Assembly (NCBI RefSeq): GCF_003226555.1
Contig: NZ_QKQS01000023.1
Location: forward strand, 37,520-82,791
Source: Rhodopseudomonas palustris
GTDB lineage: Bacteria > Pseudomonadota > Alphaproteobacteria > Rhizobiales > Xanthobacteraceae
DNA length: 45,272 bases
Reading direction: 5' to 3'
Below the pieces are notes generated by a model. The model searched no databases. It saw nothing but the letters and a program-made list of their open reading frames with translations, and had not been told where the DNA came from. The position numbers were made by a program, and so were the translations under genes. Each line of letters opens with the position of its first letter. Position 1 is the first letter of the stretch. Of this stretch, positions 16,241 through 23,789 are shown in pieces.

Positions 16241-17938
16241 TCACGCACCGGAGACCTTCACCGCGCTGTTCGGCTCGATCTTCACCGGACCGGCGCCGGC
16301 GACGTGCTTCTGCAGCACCTCCCAGATCGGCGGTCCCTCGGTGCCCTGATTGACGCTGGCCCAGCCGGACACCGTGTACTTCTTCGACGCCTCGATCGGC
16401 TTGCCGGTCGCCAGATGCGTCATGTCGGAGATGCGCGAGCCGATTTCCTTGCTGACGTCGATTGCGTAGCCCATGCCGCCGGTGCGCACCATGTCGCCGC
16501 CGCCCTGATAATAGGGATCGGGATGGAAGATGTTGTCGGCGATGTCTTCGAGCACGTTCTTGAGCTGCTCGCCGGTCATCTCGGTGCGGTAGCAGTTCGG
16601 ATAGGTGATGGCGGTGGCGTTGGTGATCGCCTCCCAGGTGATATTGTCTTCCGGCAGCAGCGTGCCGCCCCAGCGGAAGCCCGGCGACAGCGCGATCTCG
16701 GTGTCGCGCTGCTTCAGCATCGCGTCGCAGATCAGATCGTCGAAGGTGCCGTTGAAATTGCCGCGGCGATACAGCAGCGAGTCGGTCTTGCCGACGACTC
16801 GGGCGAGATCCTTGGCGTAGGGCGCGCGCAGCTTCTCGACCAGCTTTGCCATCTCCGGGTCCGGCGCGATCGCGTCCGCGAACACCGGCATCAGCTTGAA
16901 GCGCAGGTCCGCGACCTTGCCGCCGTCGACCTTGATATCGAGACGCGAGACGAATTTGCCGTGCGAGCCCGACGCCACCAGCACGGTGTCGCCGACCTTG
17001 ATCACGCCCGGCATGGCATCGTGGGTGTGGCCGGTGAGGATCACGTCGATGCCCTTGACGCGGCCGGCCAGCTTGCGGTCGACGTCGAAGCCGTTGTGCG
17101 ACAGCAGCACCACGACCGCGGCGCCCTCGGCGCGCGCTTCCTCGACCTGCTTCTGGATGTCTTCTTCGCGAATGCCGAACTCCCAGTCCGGGAACATCCA
17201 GCGCGGATTGGCGACGGCGGTGCGCGGCAGCGCCTGGCCGATCACCGCGATCTTGACGCCGCCGCGCTCGAACATCTTGCGCGCCTCGAACACCGGCTCC
17301 TGCCATTCGATGTCGCGGACGTTCTGCGCCAGGAATGCGAACGGCGCGTTCTTGGCGATTTCCTTGACGCGCTCGGCGCCGTAGGTGAACTCCCAGTGCC
17401 CGGTCATCGCGTCGACCTTGAGCCCGGCGAGCGCGTCGATCATGTCCTGGCCGTTGCTCTTCAGCGAGCTCCAGCTGCCCTGCAGCGCGTCGCCGCCGTC
17501 GAGCAGCAGCACCTTGTCGGCGCCGCGCTCGGCGCGGATCGCGTTGACCAGGGTGGCGATCCGGTCGAAGCCGCCCATCTTGCCGTAGTTGCGGGCGAGC
17601 GCGGTGAAATCGTCGGCGGTCAGCGCGAACGCATCCGGCGAGCCGGTGGCGATATGGAAGTAGTTGCGGAATTCCGCGTCGGTGAGATGCGGCGGCTTGC
17701 CCTTGACCTCGCCGACACCGAGATTGACCGACGGCTCGCGGAAATGCAGCGGCACGAGCTGAGCGTGGGTATCGGTGATGTGCAGCAGCGTCACCGTGCC
17801 GAGCGGATCGAATTTCAGGATGTCGGCCTGCGTCAGCCGCTGCTGCGCCGCCACCTGCCCGATCGGCCCCAGGCCGCCCGCGATCGTCAGCGCCGATGCG
17901 GCGGCCGTCGCCTGCAGGAATTCCCGCCTCGAGATCAT
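16241..17938 (-). CDS. soxB: SoxB, S-sulfocysteine hydrolase
   Basis: A 565-residue periplasmic dimanganese hydrolase of the 5'-nucleotidase-like family that releases sulfate from SoxY-bound S-sulfonate. The ATG at 17938 is chosen: AAGGGA lies 7 nt upstream and it gives a proper Tat signal (MISRREFLQATAAAS). Metal and signature motifs: HITDTHAQ (53-60), DGGDALQGS, GHWEFTYG (the SoxB-specific variant of GNHEF), LSHNGFDVD, GHTHDAMP. Separated from soxZ by 143 bp that contain a strong hairpin, so its level may differ from SoxYZ. Confidence 0.95.
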   Translation of the reverse strand: MISRREFLQATAAASALTIAGGLGPIGQVAAQQRLTQADILKFDPLGTVTLLHITDTHAQLVPLHFREPSVNLGVGEVKGKPPHLTDAEFRNYFHIATGSPDAFALTADDFTALARNYGKMGGFDRIATLVNAIRAERGADKVLLLDGGDALQGSWSSLKSNGQDMIDALAGLKVDAMTGHWEFTYGAERVKEIAKNAPFAFLAQNVRDIEWQEPVFEARKMFERGGVKIAVIGQALPRTAVANPRWMFPDWEFGIREEDIQKQVEEARAEGAAVVVLLSHNGFDVDRKLAGRVKGIDVILTGHTHDAMPGVIKVGDTVLVASGSHGKFVSRLDIKVDGGKVADLRFKLMPVFADAIAPDPEMAKLVEKLRAPYAKDLARVVGKTDSLLYRRGNFNGTFDDLICDAMLKQRDTEIALSPGFRWGGTLLPEDNITWEAITNATAITYPNCYRTEMTGEQLKNVLEDIADNIFHPDPYYQGGGDMVRTGGMGYAIDVSKEIGSRISDMTHLATGKPIEASKKYTVSGWASVNQGTEGPPIWEVLQKHVAGAGPVKIEPNSAVKVSGA

Positions 17939-18018
17939 CGTTTCATCCCTTGCTACGCGCCGCATTCGGCGCCGCCGCAATGATTTGCGGCCCTTGGCTC
18001 GGCTCGCAGATCCGCATT

Positions 18019-18041
18019 CCGGGAGCCGTTACGGCTCCCGG
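18019..18041 (-). other. Intercistronic hairpin between soxZ and soxB
   Basis: CCGGGAGCC (18019-18027) and GGCTCCCGG (18033-18041) form a perfect 9-bp stem with a 5-nt loop in the soxZ-soxB spacer. A smaller palindrome TAGGTCGTGACCTA lies at 18060-18073, just after the soxZ stop. No T-run follows in the transcript sense, so an mRNA-processing or stabilising element, or a partial Rho-dependent stop, is likelier than an intrinsic terminator. It would favour more SoxYZ carrier than enzymes. Confidence 0.7.
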
Positions 18042-18081
18042 TGCACTGCGACTGACGGATAGGTCGTGACCTACGTCGCGA

Positions 18082-18411
18082 TCAGGCGACGTTCAGCTTG
18101 TGCTTGGATTCGTAAACCGAACCGTCGTCGTCCTTCCACAGGAAGGCGAACTCGCCGCTCTCCGAGGCCTTGTAGAAGAACGACTGGTACGGGTTGGCGG
18201 AGATCGCCGGATTCCATTCGGCCTCAAACACGGTCTTGCCGTTGAACTGGGCCGTGAAGGTGTTGATGATCTTGCGCGGCACGATCTTGCCGGACGCATC
18301 CTTGCGCTGACCGGATTCCATTTCGTGGGAGATCAGCGTCTTGATTTCGATCAGCTCGCCCGGCTTGGCCTGGGTCGGAACGCGGACGCGCGGGGTCGGT
18401 TTGACGGACAT
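18082..18411 (-). CDS. soxZ: SoxZ, sulfur carrier complex subunit
   Basis: A 109-residue protein without signal peptide; in known systems it is co-exported with SoxY through the SoxY Tat signal. Family features: PTPRVRVPTQAKPGELIEIK at the start, ISHEMESGQRKD (34-45) and the SGEFAFLWKDDDGSV beta-sandwich end. GAGGAAATCCA precedes the ATG at 18411. It follows soxY by 36 bp. SoxYZ holds the thiosulfate-derived sulfur during the whole cycle. Confidence 0.94.
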   Translation of the reverse strand: MSVKPTPRVRVPTQAKPGELIEIKTLISHEMESGQRKDASGKIVPRKIINTFTAQFNGKTVFEAEWNPAISANPYQSFFYKASESGEFAFLWKDDDGSVYESKHKLNVA

Positions 18412-18447
18412 TGGATTTCCTCGCCTTCGATTGTTGCCGTTGCCGGA

Positions 18448-18912
18448 TTAGCCGCCGCAGCCGCCGATGGTGACCTTCACGCTCGACTTGGTCGAGTACA
18501 GCTTGCCGTCCGACATCTCCGCGATGCAGATGATGTTCTGGGTTTGCGCCAGACGCATCCGGGTCGAGGCCGACGCCTTGCCGCAGGCCGGCGTGAACTT
18601 GTAGCTGACGATGCCCGGCATCGGGTTGCCGTCGGCGAACACATGCACCGCCTTGACGTAGTCCGCCTCGGTCATCGGGCTTTCTACATCGACGGTGATC
18701 GGCACCACCAGACCGTTCTCGGCGATCTCGGGCACGTCGAGCTTGACCTTGCCGCTGTCGAACTTCTTGTCGCCGTAGAGCTTCTTGATCTCGGCATCGA
18801 CCATCGCCGCGTCGGCGAAGGACATCCGCGGCGCCAGCAGCGCAGCGAGGCCGGCGATGCCCGCCAGCGCCAGAGCCTCGCGGCGGCTCGTTTTGGTCTT
18901 CATCAACACCAT
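18448..18912 (-). CDS. soxY: SoxY, sulfur carrier protein
   Basis: A 154-residue periplasmic protein. It ends in the invariant GGCGG tail (150-154) whose cysteine carries the sulfur intermediates; the tail here is exactly terminal. Tat signal KTSRREALALAGIAGLAALL. ATG at 18912 with AAGGAGG 7 nt upstream. First gene of the leftward sox operon, divergent from soxA across a 186-bp spacer. Two further cysteines (PACGKAS, IICIAE) are visible in the body. Confidence 0.95.
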   Translation of the reverse strand: MVLMKTKTSRREALALAGIAGLAALLAPRMSFADAAMVDAEIKKLYGDKKFDSGKVKLDVPEIAENGLVVPITVDVESPMTEADYVKAVHVFADGNPMPGIVSYKFTPACGKASASTRMRLAQTQNIICIAEMSDGKLYSTKSSVKVTIGGCGG

Positions 18913-18961
18913 TGGGCATCCTCCTTCAGGGAGTCTTTCGCGTCCCTTGCCATACTAACGC

Positions 18962-18991
18962 TTGACGATTGCAAGCGCGATCGGTCATGAT
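18962..18991 (+). promoter_or_regulatory. Candidate soxAX promoter in the soxY-soxA divergent spacer
   Basis: TTGACG (18962-18967) and CATGAT (18986-18991) with an 18-bp spacer face soxA. The -35 lies in an inverted repeat CGCTTG...CAAGCG (about 18960-18978), a possible regulator site that could also reach the soxY promoter on the other strand. Further downstream the spacer is AT-rich (18996-19030). No clear soxY promoter was found. Confidence 0.4.
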
Positions 18992-19098
18992 CCGCAAACA
19001 TCATTATATTGTTTTTCTTGAATGTAAAGATCCAAGGCCACGCGCCGAGGCATCGTCGGCCGCACTCCACAAGACGGTCGCCGGAGGAGGGAGGAACT

Positions 19099-19920
19099 AT
19101 GAGACCCATCACCGCTCTATCGGCGGTGGTCGCCATCGTGCTCGGCACGATGCCGATCGTCGCCAAGGCGCAGGACGCCAGCGAGAAGGAAATCGAGCGC
19201 TATCGCGAGATGATTTCCGATCCGATGTCGAACCCCGGATTCCTCGCCGTCGATCGCGGCGAGCAGCTCTGGGCGGAGAAGCGGGGCACCAAGAACGTCT
19301 CGCTGGAAAGCTGCGATCTCGGCCTCGGCGCCGGCAAGCTGGAAGGCGCGTTCGCGCAACTGCCGCGCTACTTCAAGGACGCCGACCAGGTGATGGATCT
19401 CGAGCAGCGCCTGCTCTGGTGCATGCAGAACATCCAGGGCCTCGACACCAAGGACATCGTCGCGCGCCGCTTCTCCGGCCCCGGCAAGACCTCCGACATG
19501 GAAGACCTGGTGGCGTACATCGCCAACAAATCCAGCGGCATGAAGATCGAGCCGCAGCTCAGCCATCCCAAGGAGCAGGAGATGGCGGCTGTCGGCGAGG
19601 AGCTGTTTCATCGCCGCGGCGGCGTGATGGACTTCTCGTGCTCGACCTGCCACGGCGCCGAAGGCAAGCGCATCCGCCTGCAGGCGCTGCCCTACCTCGC
19701 CGGCCCCGGCAAGGATGCCCAGGCGACGATGGCGAGCTGGCCGACCTACCGCGTGTCGCAGAGCGCGCTGCGGACCTTCCAGCACCGGATCTGGGACTGC
19801 TATCGCCAGCAGCGTTGGCCGGCGCCGGAATACGGCTCCGAAGGCATCACCGCCTTGACGTTGTATCTCAATAAAATCGCGGCAGGCGGCGAACTCGCCG
19901 TGCCGTCGATCAAGCGCTGA
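19099..19920 (+). CDS. soxA: SoxA, L-cysteine S-thiosulfotransferase catalytic subunit
   Basis: A 273-residue periplasmic c-type cytochrome that joins thiosulfate to the SoxY cysteine. The ATG at 19099 follows GGAGGGAGGAACT and begins a Sec signal ([23 protein letters not shown]). Haem site CSTCH at 181-185; the persulfide-type ligand Cys234 in [11 protein letters not shown]. The N-terminal half, which binds a second haem in dihaem SoxA, has only single cysteines (Cys72 SCDLG and Cys108 LWCMQ), so this is the monohaem type where these probably form a disulfide. soxX follows by 14 bp. Confidence 0.95.
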   Translation: MRPITALSAVVAIVLGTMPIVAKAQDASEKEIERYREMISDPMSNPGFLAVDRGEQLWAEKRGTKNVSLESCDLGLGAGKLEGAFAQLPRYFKDADQVMDLEQRLLWCMQNIQGLDTKDIVARRFSGPGKTSDMEDLVAYIANKSSGMKIEPQLSHPKEQEMAAVGEELFHRRGGVMDFSCSTCHGAEGKRIRLQALPYLAGPGKDAQATMASWPTYRVSQSALRTFQHRIWDCYRQQRWPAPEYGSEGITALTLYLNKIAAGGELAVPSIKR

Positions 19921-19934
19921 GGGGAGGACGAAGC

Positions 19935-20642
19935 ATGACGAGGATGAAAGTCTCGGTGCTGGCGCTCGCGCTCGGCGCGCTGGCCGGCGGTTCGATCGCG
20001 GCGCATGCGGCCGACAAGGCGGTCCCGCAGAAATCCGGCGCGATGAGCAAGCCTGCGACGCAGACCGCCGACGCCGCCAAGTCCGCGCCGGCTCATAAGG
20101 TCTCCACCGAAACCGTCGACTCCTACATCAAGGCGACGTTCGGCAAGGCGCCGGAAGACTGGCAGAAGCGGATCGTCCCCGACGAGACGATGCAGGCCTG
20201 CAACAAATATCGCAACGAAGTGCCGCACGACGTCGCCGACGCCATCATGCAGCGCGAGATCAAGAAGGTGGTGTATCCGGCCGACGGCAAGTTGCTCGGC
20301 GACTGGAAGGCCGGCGCCAAGATCGCCAACAACGGCCGCGGCGGCCAGTTCTCCGACAAGCCGGAGACGGTGCATGGCGGCAATTGCTACGCTTGCCACC
20401 AGATGGCGAAGTCGGAAGTGTCGTTCGGCACGCTGGGTCCGAGCCTCACCCACTACGGCAAGGACCGCAACTACACCGAAGCCGAGATCAAGCAGGCCTA
20501 CACCAAGATCTACAATTCGCAGGCGGTGGTGCCGTGCTCGAACATGCCGCGGTTCGGCACCAACGGCTTCCTGAGCGAACAGCAGATCAAAGACGTGATG
20601 GCGTTCCTGTTCGATCCGGAATCGCCGGTGAACAAGGAATAG
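19935..20642 (+). CDS. soxX: SoxX, cytochrome c subunit of the SoxAX complex
   Basis: A 235-residue periplasmic cytochrome with a Sec signal (VLALALGALAGGSIAAHAAD). Haem site CYACH at 151-155 and distal Met204 in the NMPRFG motif, both typical of SoxX. Residues ~28-145 before the haem are longer than the compact SoxX of Paracoccus; Cys89 and Cys201 could bond. ATG at 19935 preceded by GGGAGGACGAAGC. Order here is soxA then soxX, the reverse of Paracoccus. Confidence 0.93.
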   Translation: MTRMKVSVLALALGALAGGSIAAHAADKAVPQKSGAMSKPATQTADAAKSAPAHKVSTETVDSYIKATFGKAPEDWQKRIVPDETMQACNKYRNEVPHDVADAIMQREIKKVVYPADGKLLGDWKAGAKIANNGRGGQFSDKPETVHGGNCYACHQMAKSEVSFGTLGPSLTHYGKDRNYTEAEIKQAYTKIYNSQAVVPCSNMPRFGTNGFLSEQQIKDVMAFLFDPESPVNKE

Positions 20643-20664
20643 CGGACAGTAAGGGCTCGATCCG

Positions 20665-21168
20665 ATGACCAGATACATGCTCCCGGCGATCGTACTGATC
20701 GCCGGCGTATCGCTCGCCACCCTCGCCCGCGCCGACGACGCGCTGGTGACCACCAAATCGCTCAGCCCGGAGCTCGCGCTCGACGCCGCCAAGGCGGCAC
20801 TCGGCGAATGTCGCAAGCAAGGCTTCCAGGTCGCGGTCGCAGTGGTCGACCGCAGCGGCCTGCCGCAAGCGATGCTGCGCGACCGCTTCGCCGGCGCGCA
20901 CACGCCGACCACCGCGACCGGCAAGGCGTGGACCGCGGTGTCGTTCAAGACCGCGACCGGCGAACTCGCCAACATGACCAAGCCGGGCATGCCGCAATCC
21001 GGCCTGCGCGATCTGCCCGGCGTCGTCGTGCTCGGCGGCGGACTGATCATCGAAGCCGCCGGCTCGCTGGTCGCCGGCATCGGCGTCTCCGGCGCCCCCG
21101 GCGGCGACGCCGACGAAGCCTGCGCCAAAGCCGGCATCGAGGCGATCAAGGACAGGCTGGATTTCTGA
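20665..21168 (+). CDS. Secreted HbpS/GlcG-like (DUF336) haem-binding family protein
   Basis: A 167-residue protein with Sec signal (AIVLIAGVSLATLARADD). The mature part matches the HbpS/GlcG fold: LALDAAKAALGECRKQG, VAVVDRSGLPQAMLRDR, and GVVVLGGGLIIEAAGSLV, then GIGVSGAPGGDADEACAKAG. Streptomyces HbpS binds haem and senses redox stress; GlcG-like members are common as periplasmic proteins next to oxidoreductases. It follows soxX by 22 bp, so it is probably co-transcribed with soxAX. Haem or cobalamin binding, or cytochrome assembly support, is a guess. Confidence 0.82.
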   Translation: MTRYMLPAIVLIAGVSLATLARADDALVTTKSLSPELALDAAKAALGECRKQGFQVAVAVVDRSGLPQAMLRDRFAGAHTPTTATGKAWTAVSFKTATGELANMTKPGMPQSGLRDLPGVVVLGGGLIIEAAGSLVAGIGVSGAPGGDADEACAKAGIEAIKDRLDF

Positions 21169-21179
21169 CGCCACACCGA

Positions 21180-21456
21180 GTCATTCCGGGGCGCGCCGTC
21201 AGGCGCGAACCCGGAATCTCGAGGTTAGCGTGCGCGGCGGCTGCCAAGCCGTGCCCGCTGCAGATTCCGGGTTCGCTCGCTGAGCGCGAGCGCCCCGGAA
21301 TGACGGGGGACAGACTCGTCGCGCCGCCTTCACCGACAGACTTTCGTTCGTCATTCCGGGATGCGTCGCGTCAGCGGCGCAGGCCCGGAATCCATACTCA
21401 CAGGCGGTGGTTATGGATTCCGGGCTCGCGCTTCGCGCGCCCCGGAATGACGTTGA
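21180..21456. repeat. Intergenic palindromic repeat, family A, copy 3 (three modules)
   Basis: Fills the 302-bp gap between the convergent HbpS-like and soxW genes. Modules: 21180-21222 (TCATTCCGGGGCGC to GAACCCGGAATC), 21262-21306 (GATTCCGGGTTCGCTCGC to CGCCCCGGAATGACG) and 21350-21453 (CGTCATTCCGGGATG to CCCCGGAATGACG). Nothing else is seen in the gap. Confidence 0.8.
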
Positions 21457-21470
21457 TAGTAAGATGCTTC

Positions 21471-22055
21471 CTACACCGGCCGCTTCAGCCAGTCGGTGAA
21501 CGGCATCGACTGATAGCCTTTTTCCCGAACGTATTTGAACATCGCCAGGAATTCCGGCGGCTCGAGCAGGCCGGGCATGCGGGCGACTTCGCGGTCCTGC
21601 GGCTTCTTGCCGGCGAGGCCGTCGGCGCTCTCGGGAAAGAACTGAAGCGACGGCGTGAAGCGGATGCCGTAGGCCTGGGCGAACGCCTTCTCGCTGAGTT
21701 TGCTACCGTCGAAATCGGTGACCTCGCGGGCGCCGATATGGTTGAGGTGCAGCACTTCGAAATTGTCGCGGATGTAGCTCTCGATCGCCGGATCGCGCAT
21801 GTGCACCTCGTGCAGCTTGCGGCAGAATGGACAGCCCTTCAGCCCCCACAGAATCGCGAAGCGCTTGCCTTTCGCGGTGGCGCCGTCGAGATCCTCCTTC
21901 AGATCGAGGAAGCTCTGCAGATACCAGTCGAGCTGATACAACCCGTCGTCGCCGAGCACCGGCTCCGCGGCGGCAGCCGGCAGGCTGCGCAGCGACAATG
22001 CGCCGATGCCCAGCGCGGCGATGGCGCCGCGGCGCGAGAACGAAGCCTTCGTCAT
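21471..22055 (-). CDS. soxW: SoxW-type periplasmic thioredoxin
   Basis: A 194-residue exported thioredoxin-fold protein. The ATG at 22055 has GGGAGG 7 nt upstream; a GTG just before is less well placed. The signal carries a twin arginine (SFSRRGAIAALGIGAL). The redox motif is C75-P-F-C78 in LWGLKGCPFCRKLHEVHM. The cis-Pro loop is RFTPSLQFF. In Paracoccus SoxW takes electrons from the CcdA-like SoxV and keeps Sox proteins reduced. It lies 28 bp behind soxV here. Confidence 0.9.
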   Translation of the reverse strand: MTKASFSRRGAIAALGIGALSLRSLPAAAAEPVLGDDGLYQLDWYLQSFLDLKEDLDGATAKGKRFAILWGLKGCPFCRKLHEVHMRDPAIESYIRDNFEVLHLNHIGAREVTDFDGSKLSEKAFAQAYGIRFTPSLQFFPESADGLAGKKPQDREVARMPGLLEPPEFLAMFKYVREKGYQSMPFTDWLKRPV

Positions 22056-22083
22056 CACCAGTCCTCCCTGTGGCCGGGCGCCG

Positions 22084-22827
22084 TCAGCCGATCTCGCCGA
22101 AGGCGGGAAAGGTCTGCAGCAGCCATCCTGAAATCCGCGGCATCGCGCCGGTGAGAAACAATACGCCGGTCAGCACCAGCGCGCCGCCCATGACTTTCTC
22201 GACCGTTGCCATCTGGGTCCGCAACCGCGCCATCAGCCGAATGAACGCCCCGGAGAACAGCGACGCCAGCAGGAACGGCAGCCCGATCCCGAGCGAATAG
22301 GCGCCGAGCAGCACCGCGCCGTGCGCCGCCGAGCCTTCGACGCCGGCGACCAGCAGGATCGTTGCCAGTACCGGCCCGACGCAGGGCGTCCAGCCGAAGG
22401 CGAAGGCCAGCCCGACGACGTAGGCGCCGACAAAGCCGACGCCGCGGCGGACGTTGTGAAACCGGGCCTCGCGATACAGCAGGCCGATCCGGAACAGCCC
22501 TAGAAAATGCAGCCCGAGCACGATGATGATGACGCCGGCGACGATGCCGAGGGTGTCGAAATGCTCGGTCACCGCCTTGCCGATCGCCGAGGCCGACGCC
22601 CCGAGCGCGACGAAAACAGTCGAAAAGCCGAGCACGAAGGCCGCCGACGAGGCCACCACCCGCCAATCGATCGCTTTGGCGGGCCGATCGTCGTGGCGGG
22701 TCAACTGGTCCAGGCTGACGCCGGCCAGAAAGCACAGATATGGCGGCACCAGCGGCAGCACGCAGGGCGACAGGAACGACAGCACCCCGGCCCCGAAGGC
22801 GCCGACCAGCGAGATATTCGAAACCAC
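22084..22827 (-). CDS. soxV: SoxV, CcdA-family thiol electron transporter
   Basis: A 247-residue inner-membrane protein with about six helices, moving reducing equivalents from cytosolic thioredoxin to periplasmic SoxW and SoxS. CcdA motifs: SFLSPCVLPLVPPY (Cys22) and GWTPCVGP (Cys149). The start is a GTG at 22827. It is divergent from soxS, and the ~50-bp spacer holds a palindrome. A general cytochrome-c-maturation CcdA is possible but the soxVW context decides for SoxV. Confidence 0.9.
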   Translation of the reverse strand: MVSNISLVGAFGAGVLSFLSPCVLPLVPPYLCFLAGVSLDQLTRHDDRPAKAIDWRVVASSAAFVLGFSTVFVALGASASAIGKAVTEHFDTLGIVAGVIIIVLGLHFLGLFRIGLLYREARFHNVRRGVGFVGAYVVGLAFAFGWTPCVGPVLATILLVAGVEGSAAHGAVLLGAYSLGIGLPFLLASLFSGAFIRLMARLRTQMATVEKVMGGALVLTGVLFLTGAMPRISGWLLQTFPAFGEIG

Positions 22828-22845
22828 GCGTTTCCGCCCCTAGAA

Positions 22846-22873
22846 GATACATGCGAATTCGTCTATATGTATC
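22846..22873. promoter_or_regulatory. Candidate SoxR operator between soxV and soxS
   Basis: Perfect 7-bp inverted arms GATACAT (22846-22852) and ATGTATC (22867-22873) with a 14-bp spacer that contains CGAATTCG. In Paracoccus, SoxR represses from the soxS-soxV intergenic region, so this is the expected place. The right arm covers a possible ATG (22867), which argues that soxS starts further down. Confidence 0.6.
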
Positions 22874-22878
22874 ACATC

Positions 22879-23271
22879 ATGGACCGGAAGATGCTGAAAT
22901 CGACTCTCATCGGCGTGATTCTGTTGTGTGCGGCGCAGCTAACGGCTGCGGCGGCGCACGCGGCCGAGCTGGTGATGTTCGAGCGCGACGGCTGCGTCTG
23001 GTGCGCGCGGTGGGACCGCGACGTCGGCCCGATCTATCCCAAGACCGACGAAGCCAAGCTGCTGCCGCTGCGCCGCGTCAACATCGACCACGCCAAGGAC
23101 CCCGGCCTCGGCCTCGCAAGCCCGGTGCGGTTCACGCCGACCTTCGTGGTGATGGACCAGGGTCGCGAGATCGGGCGCATCACCGGCTACATCAACGACG
23201 ATGCATTCTGGGGGCTGCTCGGTGCGCTGGCCGCCAAGGTGACGCCGCCACCGCAGCGCGGCCACACCTGA
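22879..23271 (+). CDS. soxS: SoxS, periplasmic thioredoxin-like protein
   Basis: A 130-residue exported protein. The ATG at 22879 is preferred; 22867 is inside the operator and 22891 is also possible, and none has a strong ribosome site. Signal peptide STLIGVILLCAAQLTAAAAHAAE, redox motif C39-V-W-C42 in FERDGCVWCARWD, and a cis-Pro loop RFTPTFVVMD. In Paracoccus SoxS reactivates oxidised SoxY and is needed for full sox expression. Divergent from soxV and 60 bp upstream of soxR. Confidence 0.88.
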   Translation: MDRKMLKSTLIGVILLCAAQLTAAAAHAAELVMFERDGCVWCARWDRDVGPIYPKTDEAKLLPLRRVNIDHAKDPGLGLASPVRFTPTFVVMDQGREIGRITGYINDDAFWGLLGALAAKVTPPPQRGHT

Positions 23272-23331
23272 TATGCTGACTATGCTGCGCATCGCATCTT
23301 GCAACGCCAACCGAAACGATAGCTGATCGCC

Positions 23332-23706
23332 ATGACCTCGATCCTCGAACCCGATATCGAGACCGAACTCCGCGATGGCGCGGAATACTCGCCCGAGCTC
23401 GACATGCTGATGCGCCGGGCGCGCAAGGCCAGCAACTTCCTGAAAGCGGTGTCGCACGAGAATCGTCTGCTGCTGCTGTGCCTGCTCGCCGAACGCGAGC
23501 GCTCGGTGAGCGAACTGGAGAACATCCTGTCGCTCCGGCAGTCGGCGGTGTCGCAGCAGCTCGCACGGCTGCGTTACGACGGCATGGTCGACACGAGGCG
23601 GGACGGTAAGACTATTTACTACAGCCTCGCCAACGACGACGTCCGTCGCGTGATCTCGGTGATCTATGATATCTTCTGCTCGTCCGCGCGGGACGGCCAG
23701 AAGTAA
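23332..23706 (+). CDS. soxR: SoxR, ArsR-family persulfide-sensing repressor
   Basis: A 124-residue winged-helix regulator. HTH: SVSELENILSLRQSAVSQQL (60-79) with the wing DTRRDGKTIYYSL. The two cysteines that form the tetrasulfide in SqrR/BigR/SoxR are present: Cys50 (LLLLCLLAE) and Cys116 (YDIFCSS). It should repress sox promoters, including its own soxSR side, until sulfane sulfur crosslinks the pair. ATG at 23332. Not the oxidative-stress MerR protein of the same name. Confidence 0.92.
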   Translation: MTSILEPDIETELRDGAEYSPELDMLMRRARKASNFLKAVSHENRLLLLCLLAERERSVSELENILSLRQSAVSQQLARLRYDGMVDTRRDGKTIYYSLANDDVRRVISVIYDIFCSSARDGQK

Positions 23707-23789
23707 GCCGCCCTCGCGGCGCGCTGATAAGACAATAAGCTGACGCAAGCGGCGGCTGTCGCACGCCTGCGCGCCAACGAGGAAACTCC

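Noticed and set aside
14615-17983. An open frame of more than 1100 codons antisense to soxD, soxC and soxB
   Set aside because: It is the shadow of high-GC codon use on the opposite strand: composition is His/Arg/Asp/Gly-rich without any domain, and the sox genes on the other strand have full family motifs.
18998-19025. ACAT...ATGT arms in the soxY-soxA spacer as a SoxR site
   Set aside because: Arms of 4 bp with 20-bp spacing do not match the soxV-soxS palindrome and are expected by chance.
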